A stretch of DNA of 64,000 nucleotides from a virus: IMG/VR virus record IMGVR_UViG_3300003937_000082, positions 1 to 64,000 of that record; one strand, given 5' to 3'. The notes beneath the pieces are model-generated. The model was not told the origin of the DNA and did no database searches. It worked only from the letters and a program-made list of their open reading frames with translations. Positions 37,704-48,300 of this stretch are shown piece by piece. Each line of letters begins with the position of its first letter. The first letter of the stretch is position 1. The translations under genes and the position numbers were made by a program.

Positions 37704-40700
37704 TGAGTAAGCAAAGTGATTTAGTCGATCTTACACAGATAGGCGAAGGAAACTTATCTGGAGTTAATGCAACTCTTACTGGATATCTAAGAGGACCAGC
37801 TACGTTTGTTATTGATCCTGCTGTACACGGCAACGATTCTGGCACAGTTCAAATTGCTGGCAATCTACAGGTTGATGGCACTCAGACCATTATTAACTCG
37901 ACAACTTTAACCGTAAATGATAAAAACATCGTTCTTGCAAGTGGCGCAGGCAATGCGTCTGCCGCAACTGGCGCTGGTATTACAGTTGATGGCGCATCAG
38001 CAAATATAACTTATACAAGCGCAACAGACCAATGGGACTTTAATAAGAATATTCACATAAGTAGTTCCTCGAATAAAACATTAATTCTAGATTCCACAAT
38101 TACAGGATCTTCTTTAACAAGCTTGGCCTTTCAACGGTCAGGAGCAGATAAGTGGAGAATACTACAGCAAGCAAATGATAGTCATCTATTATTCTATAAT
38201 GACATTAGTAACATAGATCAATTTTCTTTAAAATCAAACGGCAACGTTGGTATCGGAACAATATCTCCAGCCGCAACCTTGGAAGTTAAAGCTACAAATT
38301 CTGCTTCAACAGATTGGTCTAATAGAGGTATAATGTCGAGTGTCCAAATTAATGCGGCAAATAGAACTTTTGGTGGTTTAACGATGGTTGACCACGGAAG
38401 TGGATCTGGCCATGCAGGTCTTGGATTTAGATATGACGGATCAGGCTATAAATTAGAACTAGGTACAGCATCAAGCACAAGTTCAGGAATTAGCACACAC
38501 TTAACAATAGACCGACTTGGAGCAATAACAACTTCAGGCCATTTAGATGTTGGTAATGAATTAACTGTACTAGGAACAACTATTCTAAAAAATTCTGGAG
38601 TAGTAACAATTAAAGCCGCACCTCTTGGAAGTACTTACGGCGCTGGCTTCAATGTTATGACCGTAACAGGCACAAGTAGTGCTCCGTATACAAGTACGAT
38701 TGGGTTTAGTAACTATAGTGAAACAGATGCTATGGTCATAAAAGGCGACAAAGTTGGTATTGGTGTAGCTCTACCGTCCGCAAAATTTAATGTTGTGGGA
38801 GATTCAGGAACGGCCGTTGTAGAAAGCATAAGAAACCCAAATACAGGTTGGAGTCAATACGCATTGACTAGATATGGCTCGGAAGGTGCTGATGTCAGGT
38901 ACATGGATTTTGGTTATTACCGTGGGTCAACTGAAGCAACAAGAGGTTTAGTTGTCAAATCGCAAGCAAATGCCACTTTAGCTACTTTCTTGGATAATGG
39001 CAACGTTGGTATTGGTTTTCCCTCTCCAAACGAAAAACTTCATGTAAATGGCTACATAGAAGCGGCGTCTGGATATAAACTTGCTAGTCACCCAGTAGTA
39101 ACTTATGACGGATTTGATGGCGGATACGCTACTCAATTAGGATCAACGGGAACCAGTACACTCAACGCTACTCGAATATTTGCTGGTGGAAGTGTTCAAG
39201 CAACCTTTAAAGGTGGAGTTCTAGGATTAGGAGTTACTCCTGGATCTTGGTCTGCTAACTATCCTGCATTACAAATTGGCGGCGGCGCAACCTTTACTGG
39301 ACATGCAGGTAATACTCAAACACAACTAGGACAAAACTGGTGGATAGGAACAGGAAATCAATATGTCGTAAATGGTGCCGCTTCACGTTTGGTAATGAAT
39401 CCAGATTCAACGATTATATTTTCACAGGCACCTAGCGGAACTGCAGGTGCGGCTATAAGTAGTAGTACTGATGTTTTTGTTATCGATACGTCAGGTAGAG
39501 TTGGTATTGGCACAGGTGCAGGTGTAGCAACTAATGCACACGCTAATGCCGATGATCTTGTTATAGGTAATACATCAACACGTACAGGTATGACTATTGT
39601 AAGTGATCCTGCTCAAAGTGGTGCTATACACTTTAGCGATGGTACTTCAACTGGTAATGCTAATATCAAAGGTCAAGTTTCATACGAACACGGCGACAAC
39701 AGTTTTAGGTTTTATATTAACTCTAGTACAGAAGCTCTTAGATTGGGTACTTCTGGAGGTACAGTATTTAACAATGGCCAAGATATAAATCAAAACTTCG
39801 TTGTTAAAGCTAGTGGTAATGCTAGTGCTTTGGTTATCGATGGTAATGGCGGTGCTGTTGGTATCGGTTGTTCTCCAGCGGCTTGGTGGAGTAATTCTAC
39901 TGCATTACAGGTATCTCCGGTTGGCGCATTGTATAACACAAGTAACTATGAAGATTTCAATATAGCCAATAACTCTTACTTTAATAGCACTGGAACTGAG
40001 AGGTATATACAAAATGATGCGGCTTGTAAAATAAGATTAACAGATGCGGGTCTAATGGACTTTAGAGTAGCTGGTGCAGGTACGGCAGGCAATGCAATAA
40101 CTTGGGACACTGCTATGTCTATCACTGCACTTGGTAGAGTTGGTGTTGGAGTTACACAAACCGATCCAGTAAAATTTGAAGTAAGCAGTGGAACTGATGA
40201 AGATAAAGTCATGAGAATCCGCCTTATAGATGATAACAATAGTAACGCTACTGCTAATCCTTTCTCTTATGAATATAAAAACTTAGAAATTGAAAATACG
40301 TATAGTGGTGCGGCACCAAGTGCTAATGGCACTAAAGTTGCTAAACTACAATTTACGACAGTAACGGCTTCTGGTTATGCCGCTAGTGCTTCGATTATGG
40401 GATTGGCAGAGAGTAATGGTCATGAAGCAGGTGCAATGGTATTTGCAACTGGACCTAATTCATCTGGTAATGAAGTTGAACGTATGCGGATTAGTAGAAC
40501 TGGCGAAGTGACCGTTGAAGGTCCTTTTAATAACAAATCTAATTATATGATGGTTGACTCTAATTGGGGTCAATGGTCAGGAAAGTATCAGCATCTAGTA
40601 TGTCACAACACGATCACGCAAAGTCAAGCTTGGACAGACGTTGCATATGTATCTTATTCTCCCTCACTGACGATACAAGGAAACGCTCAACGAGGTAATG

Positions 40701-40954
40701 ATGGCGGATTTGGGCAGTCAAATTACTTTGGCACAGTAATGGGTGGATATGGAAATGTTAGTGCTGCCGCAGAAAGAACTATGAATGGGGCCATGAATGG
40801 CGCCGGCTTTGGCACATTAGAGTATCGATACTTGAATAGTGGGGCGCCAAGCGGTTCCTACAGACTACAAGTTAGACTGCCAATTAGTAGCGGCACAATA
40901 TATGTAACAACAACACTTACTGGGCAAGCATGGGCACAGATATCAGAGGATTAA
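37703..40954 (+). CDS. Long tail fibre protein with RGPSTF cassette and VGIG repeats
   Basis: 1083 aa, start overlapping the previous stop. The N-terminus MSKQSDLVDLTQIGEGNLSG leads within 30 residues into an RGPSTF cassette. Long VGIG-type shaft repeats follow (LKSNGNVGIGTISPAATLEV, GDKVGIGVALPSAKFNVVGD, DNGNVGIGFPSPNEKLHVNG, SGRVGIGTGAGVATN, GRVGVGVTQTDPVKFEV). Near residue 930 is ERMRISRTGEVTVEGPF, then a separate C-terminal region (GFGTLEYRYLNSGAPSGSYR, ending TTLTGQAWAQISED) unlike other fibre ends, which I take as the head. No S74 domain. Paired with the small gene at 40959. Confidence 0.82.
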   Translation: MSKQSDLVDLTQIGEGNLSGVNATLTGYLRGPATFVIDPAVHGNDSGTVQIAGNLQVDGTQTIINSTTLTVNDKNIVLASGAGNASAATGAGITVDGASANITYTSATDQWDFNKNIHISSSSNKTLILDSTITGSSLTSLAFQRSGADKWRILQQANDSHLLFYNDISNIDQFSLKSNGNVGIGTISPAATLEVKATNSASTDWSNRGIMSSVQINAANRTFGGLTMVDHGSGSGHAGLGFRYDGSGYKLELGTASSTSSGISTHLTIDRLGAITTSGHLDVGNELTVLGTTILKNSGVVTIKAAPLGSTYGAGFNVMTVTGTSSAPYTSTIGFSNYSETDAMVIKGDKVGIGVALPSAKFNVVGDSGTAVVESIRNPNTGWSQYALTRYGSEGADVRYMDFGYYRGSTEATRGLVVKSQANATLATFLDNGNVGIGFPSPNEKLHVNGYIEAASGYKLASHPVVTYDGFDGGYATQLGSTGTSTLNATRIFAGGSVQATFKGGVLGLGVTPGSWSANYPALQIGGGATFTGHAGNTQTQLGQNWWIGTGNQYVVNGAASRLVMNPDSTIIFSQAPSGTAGAAISSSTDVFVIDTSGRVGIGTGAGVATNAHANADDLVIGNTSTRTGMTIVSDPAQSGAIHFSDGTSTGNANIKGQVSYEHGDNSFRFYINSSTEALRLGTSGGTVFNNGQDINQNFVVKASGNASALVIDGNGGAVGIGCSPAAWWSNSTALQVSPVGALYNTSNYEDFNIANNSYFNSTGTERYIQNDAACKIRLTDAGLMDFRVAGAGTAGNAITWDTAMSITALGRVGVGVTQTDPVKFEVSSGTDEDKVMRIRLIDDNNSNATANPFSYEYKNLEIENTYSGAAPSANGTKVAKLQFTTVTASGYAASASIMGLAESNGHEAGAMVFATGPNSSGNEVERMRISRTGEVTVEGPFNNKSNYMMVDSNWGQWSGKYQHLVCHNTITQSQAWTDVAYVSYSPSLTIQGNAQRGNDGGFGQSNYFGTVMGGYGNVSAAAERTMNGAMNGAGFGTLEYRYLNSGAPSGSYRLQVRLPISSGTIYVTTTLTGQAWAQISED
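37787..38053 (+). repeat. RGPSTF fibre cassette, copy 3
   Basis: Encodes LRGPATFVIDPAVHGNDSG through DQWDFNKNI in the fibre at 37703. Confidence 0.85.
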
Positions 40955-40958
40955 TATA

Positions 40959-41243
40959 ATGAAGAAAGTATACTTAAAGTTTGAACACTACAGTGCGTGT
41001 ATATCTCCTATAGCCGAAGCAAACTTAGATGTGAATGATACTAAAGTATTTCAACATCATCCAGGTTTGGCTAAAGAAACTGGAGAAACGGCTACGGACT
41101 CTAACGGAAACGAATATCCTGTTATGGTGCCTGTTCCTGGACATCATATTGATATGTACATTGAAGATGATGATGAAGTTCCAGAATCATTAAAAGATTT
41201 TGTAGTGCCAACACCAGACAATCCAGTACACAGGCTTAGATAA
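40959..41243 (+). CDS. Small acidic fibre-associated protein, possible assembly factor
   Basis: 94 aa, 4 bp after the long fibre and before a new late promoter, so it closes that unit. It is acidic, with YIEDDDEVPESLKDF near the C-terminus and MVPVPGHHIDM before it. No family recognised. Small genes in this position after phage fibre genes often encode fibre-specific assembly chaperones (T4 gp38/Tfa-like in role), which is the best guess. Sequence similarity to those chaperones is not visible. Confidence 0.65.
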   Translation: MKKVYLKFEHYSACISPIAEANLDVNDTKVFQHHPGLAKETGETATDSNGNEYPVMVPVPGHHIDMYIEDDDEVPESLKDFVVPTPDNPVHRLR

Positions 41244-41257
41244 GTGTGTGTCCTAAT

Positions 41258-41265
41258 ATAAATAT
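41258..41265 (+). promoter_or_regulatory. T4-type late promoter TATAAATA
   Basis: Exact TATAAATA in the 61-bp gap before the fibre gene at 41305, predicting a leader of about 33 nt. Confidence 0.75.
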
Positions 41266-41285
41266 AATGATAATAGAATTATTAC

Positions 41286-41321
41286 ATAAACTAGGAGCCT
41301 AAGAATGGCAGGTTACATCGG
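41286..41321 (+). repeat. 36-bp direct repeat covering leader and fibre start, copy 1
   Basis: Identical over 36 bp to 45326-45361. It spans the leader with its AGGAG ribosome binding site, the ATG and the codons for MAGYIG. Similarity extends some 20 bp further upstream with a few changes. Confidence 0.85.
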
Positions 41322-44300
41322 AAGCAAAGCCTCTGTCGTATCATCAGGTGCGGAACGTAAAAAGACGTTTGCTATCACTACATCGACAACAAATTTAACT
41401 GGCTTAAGCTATACTCCTACGTATGTCCATGTATACCACAACGGTGTTCGACTTGTTGACGGCAGTGATTATACTGCGACTAACGGAACATCTATCACGT
41501 TGTCTAATACCGCCATAAGTGGTGATGAAGTTGTTGTGATCTCGTATGCAACGTTTCAACAAGCAGATCATTATAATAAGACTGAAAGCGATGTCCGATT
41601 TATAAACACTGCTGGAGACACGCTAACAGGAACTCTAGCTGGTACAGCAATAAATTTATCAGGCGATCTTTCGGCTGTCAATACGACTCTTACTGGACAT
41701 CTAAGAGGACCATCTTCTTTTACCATTGATCCTGCAACACATGGAAACGATTCAGGTACAGTGGTCATTGCTGGAAACTTAACCGTAAACGGTACTACGA
41801 CAGCAGTTAACTCTACAACACTAGATGTAGCAGATAAGAATATAACACTTAACAAAGGCTCAGGAGATACTTCTGCTGCCGCAGACGGTGCAGGCATTAC
41901 GATACAAGATGCTGTCAATGCTAGTACAGATGCAACTATACTATGGGGCGCATCAAACGATACATTTAACTTTTCACATCCTGTTTCAGTTACTGGAGAC
42001 ATTATCGGATCAAGTTCTTTGCAGATTCTTAGAGCGGCAGCTGGTGCGGCAAGTGTTTTACTTCAGAGAAACGGAGCGGCAGCATCTTGGTCATTAGCGC
42101 AAGGTCACACTGCAACCAATTACTTTGAAATTCTCGAAGGCTCTAATCCACGCTTAACAATAAAAAACGGCGGAAACGTTGGTATAGGCGAAACTAATCC
42201 TTCAGCACCACTTGTTGTAAATGCTACTGCATCTAGCGAGGGTCTTAGGGTTCAGCGAAATGGTGTAAGTAGTCAATACATTTCTATCCACCAGGCAACT
42301 GGTGGTGATCACGTAATTGAAACTTTTGGAAACAAAGCATTAAACTTTGGTGTACGTGATTCTCAACCAATAACTTTTAAAACAGCCAACCAGACTCGTC
42401 TAACCATTACCTCTGTCGGTAAAGTTGGTATTGATGTATTAGCGCCAGATGATATGCTAGAAGTAGGAGGCACAATAACATCTCGGAATTCTATTGTTTC
42501 TAACACTAGTTATCCTCTATTCTCTGCAAGAAGCAGTAGAAGCTTAAATGATTATGGTGGCTTAAATAAGCAGTATATGAAAATGCATTTAGCTACTCCA
42601 GGATCAAGCACCACAGGAGAAAGTTCAGCCCACGCATATGGAGATTTAAGATTTGCGTTTACAGATGCTAGTGATTCTACCTTAGACGATCTATACACTT
42701 TCAGATATAATGGCAATATGGGTATTGGAACTGTTGTTCCGACTGATCGTTTACACATAAAAAGAACATCAGGAACGACACTCGTCAAAGCAGAAGTCGG
42801 AGGTAACTCTACTGTAGGTTTCGAAATTAAAAAGACTGGATCCACTACTTCTAATTGGAGAATTGCAGACGGACAGACAGTAAACGGCATGTTGCAAATT
42901 TATGATGTAACAGACAGTAGACTTTCTATGTCGTTTGACGGAGCAGGTAAAACTTTAATAGGAAATATTCACAATGCGTATTCAGGAGCAACACTGTCTG
43001 TTGCTGGTAGCACTGTTCTAGCAAACGGCAATCAATTCGTTATAGGAACATTTGGAACAAGTGGGTTACAGCTTATAGGTAATGCAGGTGGTGATAATCT
43101 AGTAGGAACGATGGGCAGTTCAGAGCCTTTACTGTTTAGAACAGCTTCAGCCGAACGTATGCGGATTACTGCAACTGGAGATGTGAAAGTAGGACTGCAA
43201 GCTGGTGCTTCAGCGACATCTGCACCTTTACATGTAGCAAAAGCAAGCACAAATGTTCAAGCAATTTTTGGAGATAACAGTAGTAGTATAGATGATCCTT
43301 CAATTCAAGTTATTGGAAGAAATACAGCAAATAACGCAATACGTTATACGTTTTTAGGATTAGACGCAGATGCCAATCTTGGTCATCTAGGTTATAATGC
43401 CGGTGCAGGTGGATTTGTTAACGCACTTCATTTCAACACTGCCGGTAATGTGGGAATTGGTACGTCAACGGGCGTGAGTGATCCAGTCTCTAGACTAAAC
43501 GTGAGAGCCGCAACTAATCATACAACTGGATCTGACAGAGAAGACTTAGTAACTTTACATCAAGGTATCTCAGCCTGGCAAGTAGGCAGAGGTGCAGGTA
43601 TTCGTTGGGTCGGTGATGTTAGTAGAACAATGGCGGGTATCAGTTCGTATGTATTTGGTAATGAACAGACTGGATTAGCATTTGAAACTGGTGGAGCAAC
43701 TTCTACAGGTAATTTAAAACCCACAACACGTATGGTTATTGATCATACCGGCAAAGTTGGTATGGGAACAACTGATCCAGAAAAATACTTACATATGCAA
43801 CATGGGTCAACTAATGCATTTACTCCTTCAAATGATTCTTGGCACTCTGTTATTGTTCATAATAATGCGGCAGCCACATCAAACACTGCAGGTATTGCTT
43901 TTGAAGTAAGTGGTTCTGCTTATCATCAAAATGCCGCAACTGGTATTGCCGCAGTTAAAAGTGGAAATAGTACTGATTATGGTTCTCATTTAGCATTCAT
44001 CACTCGGCCACATGCTGCCGTTGCTGAAGAACGTATGCGGATCACCGATGACGGTAATGTAGGTATAGGAATAGATGAACCTCTAAATAAGCTTCACATC
44101 GGAGGCGCAGATGGATATTCCTACGTCAAATTCACTTCAGATGCAACAGGTCACACTGGTTCAGACGGAGCAAGAATAGGGTTAAACGGTAACAATTTAC
44201 GTATTATTAATGCTGAATCAAACGGAAGTCTAATATTACAAACCAATAATTCAAATCATTTAGTTATTAGTCATGACGGTACTGTTACTCCAGGATTCGA

Positions 44301-44505
44301 TGGCAGTCAAGATTTAGGCTCAAACTCAATGAGATGGGCAAACGTTTACACAGGTGACTTACATCTTTCTAATGAATCAAAAGGCGGAAACGATGTAGAT
44401 GGCACTACAGGAAATTGGACAGTACAAGAAGGAGAAGAAAATCTCTACTTAATAAACAACAGAACAGGCAAAAAGTATAAATTTGCTCTAGAGGAGATAG
44501 AATAA
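41305..44505 (+). CDS. Long tail fibre protein with RGPSTF cassette and VGIG repeats
   Basis: 1066 aa. The N-terminus MAGYIGSKASVV is followed by an adapter domain YTPTYVHVYHNGVRLVDGSD shared with the fibres at 32014 and 45345, then HYNKTESDVRFINTAGDTLT. An RGPSTF cassette (codons 133-227) and a long VGIG shaft follow (e.g. GGNVGIGETNPSAPLVVNA, ERMRITDDGNVGIGIDEP). The C-terminus is a distinctive block, SQDLGSNSMRWANVYTGDLH, then DVDGTTGNWTVQEG and a Lys-rich NNRTGKKYKFALEEIE end. This is a tip type found in many marine phage fibres. The stop overlaps the next start (TAATG). Own late promoter at 41258. Confidence 0.83.
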   Translation: MAGYIGSKASVVSSGAERKKTFAITTSTTNLTGLSYTPTYVHVYHNGVRLVDGSDYTATNGTSITLSNTAISGDEVVVISYATFQQADHYNKTESDVRFINTAGDTLTGTLAGTAINLSGDLSAVNTTLTGHLRGPSSFTIDPATHGNDSGTVVIAGNLTVNGTTTAVNSTTLDVADKNITLNKGSGDTSAAADGAGITIQDAVNASTDATILWGASNDTFNFSHPVSVTGDIIGSSSLQILRAAAGAASVLLQRNGAAASWSLAQGHTATNYFEILEGSNPRLTIKNGGNVGIGETNPSAPLVVNATASSEGLRVQRNGVSSQYISIHQATGGDHVIETFGNKALNFGVRDSQPITFKTANQTRLTITSVGKVGIDVLAPDDMLEVGGTITSRNSIVSNTSYPLFSARSSRSLNDYGGLNKQYMKMHLATPGSSTTGESSAHAYGDLRFAFTDASDSTLDDLYTFRYNGNMGIGTVVPTDRLHIKRTSGTTLVKAEVGGNSTVGFEIKKTGSTTSNWRIADGQTVNGMLQIYDVTDSRLSMSFDGAGKTLIGNIHNAYSGATLSVAGSTVLANGNQFVIGTFGTSGLQLIGNAGGDNLVGTMGSSEPLLFRTASAERMRITATGDVKVGLQAGASATSAPLHVAKASTNVQAIFGDNSSSIDDPSIQVIGRNTANNAIRYTFLGLDADANLGHLGYNAGAGGFVNALHFNTAGNVGIGTSTGVSDPVSRLNVRAATNHTTGSDREDLVTLHQGISAWQVGRGAGIRWVGDVSRTMAGISSYVFGNEQTGLAFETGGATSTGNLKPTTRMVIDHTGKVGMGTTDPEKYLHMQHGSTNAFTPSNDSWHSVIVHNNAAATSNTAGIAFEVSGSAYHQNAATGIAAVKSGNSTDYGSHLAFITRPHAAVAEERMRITDDGNVGIGIDEPLNKLHIGGADGYSYVKFTSDATGHTGSDGARIGLNGNNLRIINAESNGSLILQTNNSNHLVISHDGTVTPGFDGSQDLGSNSMRWANVYTGDLHLSNESKGGNDVDGTTGNWTVQEGEENLYLINNRTGKKYKFALEEIE
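41701..41985 (+). repeat. RGPSTF fibre cassette, copy 4
   Basis: Encodes LRGPSSFTIDPATHGNDSG through DTFNFSHPV in the fibre at 41305. It has a small insertion after GAGIT (IQDAVNASTDATILWGAS). Confidence 0.82.
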
Positions 44506-45080
44506 TGACTTGGAGCAATAGCTTAGATTGGGATCAACTTCAACCTATTTGGACCCATGGATCTGGTGGCAGCGGTGATAATATACAATATATTTACAAT
44601 TATGGCACAAAAATATACGCTAATAATGGTAACAATGGTCCCGCTATGAGTGGTTTCGTTAAAGGTATAGCTAGAGGTCGGTTTAAGATTCAATTTAAAC
44701 TAGGATACGCATGGGGATGGTCAATGTTCTTTATGGCTGATCAATCTCTTGTCGACCCAGCGTCACCATCTACTAGCCCGGCAGTGGCAGCCAATACCAA
44801 TGGTGTACGTTTTATGAACAATAGTTCAAATAATAAGCTTGATATAGACAAAAATGTGAATGGAACAGTCACTCGAATCCGTACAGGTACAGGTGTATCA
44901 GATAGTACTTTGATTACTTTGCGTAGAGATTCAAGCAATGTTGTTCATATCAAGGTAGGATCTGAAACCTCGTTAACAGTAGGAACCTTTACCAACACTT
45001 TTGCATTTGGTTGTACACTACAATCTCCGTCTTCAGTCGAACTTATTACGGCTATAAACATCAGCGACGGACCTAGTTAA
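44505..45080 (+). CDS. Fibre-coupled beta-rich protein, possible lectin-like head
   Basis: 191 aa, start overlapping the stop of the long fibre (TAATG), so probably made in step with it. The protein is rich in aromatic, Gly and Asn residues (MTWSNSLDWDQLQPIWTHGS, KLGYAWGWSMFFMADQS). The strand pattern, with a late LITLRRDSSNVVHIKVGSET segment, is reminiscent of a concanavalin-type jelly roll, in which one strand pair often reads 'I.L.rd..g.v.v.vdg'. That fold guess is inference. It could be a separately encoded receptor-binding tip for the fibre. No signal peptide or catalytic motif. Confidence 0.7.
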   Translation: MTWSNSLDWDQLQPIWTHGSGGSGDNIQYIYNYGTKIYANNGNNGPAMSGFVKGIARGRFKIQFKLGYAWGWSMFFMADQSLVDPASPSTSPAVAANTNGVRFMNNSSNNKLDIDKNVNGTVTRIRTGTGVSDSTLITLRRDSSNVVHIKVGSETSLTVGTFTNTFAFGCTLQSPSSVELITAINISDGPS

Positions 45081-45091
45081 AGGAGAAGATT

Positions 45092-45289
45092 ATGGATTTT
45101 TCAGAACACAACCCTGCAGTAATAGCAATAGCCGCACACTTATGTGGTTATACAAAATCTGTAGCTATAAATGAAGATGGAAGTCTTGAGTGGTTTGGAG
45201 AAGAAACTCATCCAAGTGACTCAGAGATGACCGCAAAACTATCAGCAAGCCAAACCGAGTATGATACTAATGGCGCAAGAACTGACTGA
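45092..45289 (+). CDS. Small acidic fibre-associated protein, possible assembly factor
   Basis: 65 aa with a good ribosome binding site (AAAGGAGAAG). MDFSEHNPAVIAIAAHLCGY predicts a short amphipathic helix with one Cys. The second half (SLEWFGEETHPSDSEMTAKL) is acidic. The family is not recognised. It ends the 41305 unit just before a promoter-like site, in the same relative position as the small genes at 40959, 49064, 54199 and 59112. Confidence 0.65.
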   Translation: MDFSEHNPAVIAIAAHLCGYTKSVAINEDGSLEWFGEETHPSDSEMTAKLSASQTEYDTNGARTD

Positions 45290-45298
45290 GTAGATAAG

Positions 45299-45306
45299 CA
45301 TAAATA
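45299..45306 (+). promoter_or_regulatory. Variant late promoter CATAAATA
   Basis: One mismatch to TATAAATA in the 55-bp gap before the fibre at 45345, at the same distance from the ATG as the exact site before the sister gene at 41305 (about 40 bp). Homologous leaders support it as the equivalent, probably weaker, promoter. Confidence 0.5.
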
Positions 45307-45325
45307 ATGACAATGGAATTATTAT

Positions 45326-45361
45326 ATAAACTAGGAGCCTAAGAATGGCAGGTTACATCGG
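45326..45361 (+). repeat. 36-bp direct repeat covering leader and fibre start, copy 2
   Basis: Identical to 41286-41321. Downstream coding sequence diverges immediately after MAGYIG, although the adapter domains remain related at protein level. Confidence 0.85.
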
Positions 45362-48300
45362 CATACAGCCAACACCACAGGCTACACAGACTAGAGATAC
45401 TTTTACAGCTACGAGCAACCAGGCATCATTTCCTACCTCAGGCTATACACCAGAATTTCTAGATGTGTTCATGAATGGTGTGCATCTACTAAACGGAGTT
45501 GATTACACAGCCAGTAATGGATCTGATGTGGTGCTTACTGTAGGCGCAACTGCTGGCGATATAATTGAAGTCGTTGCTTATAGTACTTTCACACTCACTG
45601 ATCAAACATTTACTGGCACTACTACGTTAGGTTCAACGCTACGAGCGCCATCTACGTTCACTATCGATCCAGCAGTTCACGGAGCCAACTCGGGCACAGT
45701 AGTTATTGCTGGAGACTTAACCGTAAACGGTACTACGACTACAATTAATTCTACGAGTATATCTTCAGCAGACAAAAATATTACATTGGGCGCTGGCGGT
45801 ACTGCTTCAGGAAATGACGGTGCTGGAATAACGATAGACGGAGCAAGTGCTTCGTTGACATATGTTCACAGTGGCACGAAGTTCTTATTCAATAAAGATT
45901 TACATATTACAGGTGGACTTCATCCAACACAGAACTTAGAGTTGAACACAAACTATCGTGTAAGATGGAACGACTCTAATAATTACTCTATAATGAGCGA
46001 TGCGAATAACTATATAAGAACTTATATAGGTGGCGCTCAGATCCTAAGTGCTGAGTCAACAGGCATAACAGTAACAGGCGAAATAGATGCATCCACACTA
46101 TTAAAAGTTGGTGTGAATGATACTGAGTACGCTAACAACTACATTCGCTTCAAGCCTACAGGTGCCGCATACATTGATCACAATACAGCTGGTCAAGTAA
46201 TTAACTTTAGAGTTACAGCATCTAGTGCTTTAGACACTACACCTTTAGTGGTTAAGGCTGCCGGTATAGCCGTTGCTGGTACTGTTGAAGCTACAGGAAT
46301 TAGTACAAGCGGTACTTTCTTAAAAACTGGAACTAACGGAAATTACACAATAGCCGCAAATGGTAATGACTTTTACTATGGTCGCAATGGAACTAACTAC
46401 CACATAGCAGGAACTGCCAATGGAGGCTTTCAGTTTTTAACAGGTTCTAGTTCTCTCGAAGCTCTTAGAATTACCTCTGCACAAAATGTCAATATTGCCC
46501 GAGGCAAACTTAGCATCGGGACGACGGGTACGCCTACATCACATCTCGACATTAGAGGCAGTGGCGATGTGGATATGATGTCTAAGATTATCAATACACA
46601 GCAAACTACAAATGGCCGCAAGACAGAATTTCTTTTTGGTAAGGATAATGGAGCTAATTTAAGTGGCGTACTAAAGTATGTTTATGAGGGAACTCAAGCC
46701 GATAGAAGAATTGATTTAGTTCATTACGGAACATCGAATGGGTTGAGTATTCTTGATGGCGGCAACGTTGGTATTAATGAAATTGCTCCAGCTACTAAAC
46801 TTCACGTTGTTGGTGGTACCTCAAACAGCACTATGTATGAAACGGCTGTATTTGCGGGAGGTGCAAACTCAACTAGTGGTTCAGGTGCTCGAATTCGGAT
46901 TACTGGTTGTGAGAATGATCCACTTTCTCGTGGTACAATTATTGAAGGTAAGATGGTTGATAACCAAAATTCACACGAATTGAATTTTTACACGAGTGCG
47001 GCAGCCTCAGCACCCGCAAAACGACTTACTGTCGACCAGAACGGCAATGTATATGTAAAAGGTGCCGTAAACTTATCTACAACTGCTGGTAACACTAACT
47101 TTCAAGTGCTTACTACTAATTCTCAAGCCGCAAATTTAGGAGGAAGCATTGGTATGGGTGGTGTGTATAATGCTACCAATCAAATAACCTTCGCTGAGAT
47201 TCACGGAAAGAAAGAGAATAGCACGGCTGCGAATCTAAAAGGCTACATGGCATTTGTTACTAGAGATGACGGTGGTTCTTCGGAAAAGATGAGAATTACC
47301 AGCACAGGCAACGTGGGTATTGCAAAAACCTCTCTTGCCACATGGAGTTCAGGTTATAAAGCACTGCAAATTGGTGGCAGAGGTTTTGTCGGAGCGCATA
47401 CTGGTAGTGACCTTTATCTTGGACAAAACTCTTCCTTCAATGGCGGTTGGAAATATGAAGCTTCAGTAGCCGCATCACTGACACAACACTCTGGTGGTAA
47501 AATAACTCACTTTGTTGCTCCAGCAGGAACAGCAGGTAATGCAATAACCTGGAATAGAGCAATAGATATAAACCCAACCGGCGAAGTTGCAATGGGTTTA
47601 ACACCATCTAATGGAATTGCTTTGAAGATAGGTAATAGTGCAAATAATTCAGCCATAACACGAATTACAAATGGTACTGTTCATGTTGATTTAACTGCAT
47701 CTTCAAGTGGTAAGGCCTTCTTAGAAGTTGGTACAAATCATCCTTTGATTCTTGCAACAAATGCTCAAGAACGTATGAACATAACTACGTCTGGCTACAT
47801 CCACATGGCAGGGGCATCCGATGTTCGTTTAACCCTTGGTTCTCAAGGCACAGCAGGGAACAATGATGCTAACTGGATTAGAGGTAATGCATCTACTTTA
47901 AGTTATAACTCAGCATCTGGCGATCATTATTGGGAAGTAGGTGGTGCTGAAAAGATGCGCTTGTTGGCTGACGGTCAGTTACGAGTAAATCGTAGCACTA
48001 CAGCCGAATATGCTACCTCCTTTAGAAACACAGCAGATAATTTACAACTGCTAATAGGAACTACAACTGGCGGTCTTCTTAATATACAAGGTAAAACAAT
48101 TAATAACGGTACGGCTTATGGAATTGCATTACAAGGAGAAGGCGGTAATGTCGGTATCGGAGATTTAGCTCCAGACAGAAAAGTGAGTATAGTTGGGGAA
48201 AACAATACTACTAATAGTCAATATCCATTATCTCTTGACGCTGTAAATACGGACTATACTCTAGAGTTCAGAAGAAATGGAACGTCTGAATGGTGGATCA

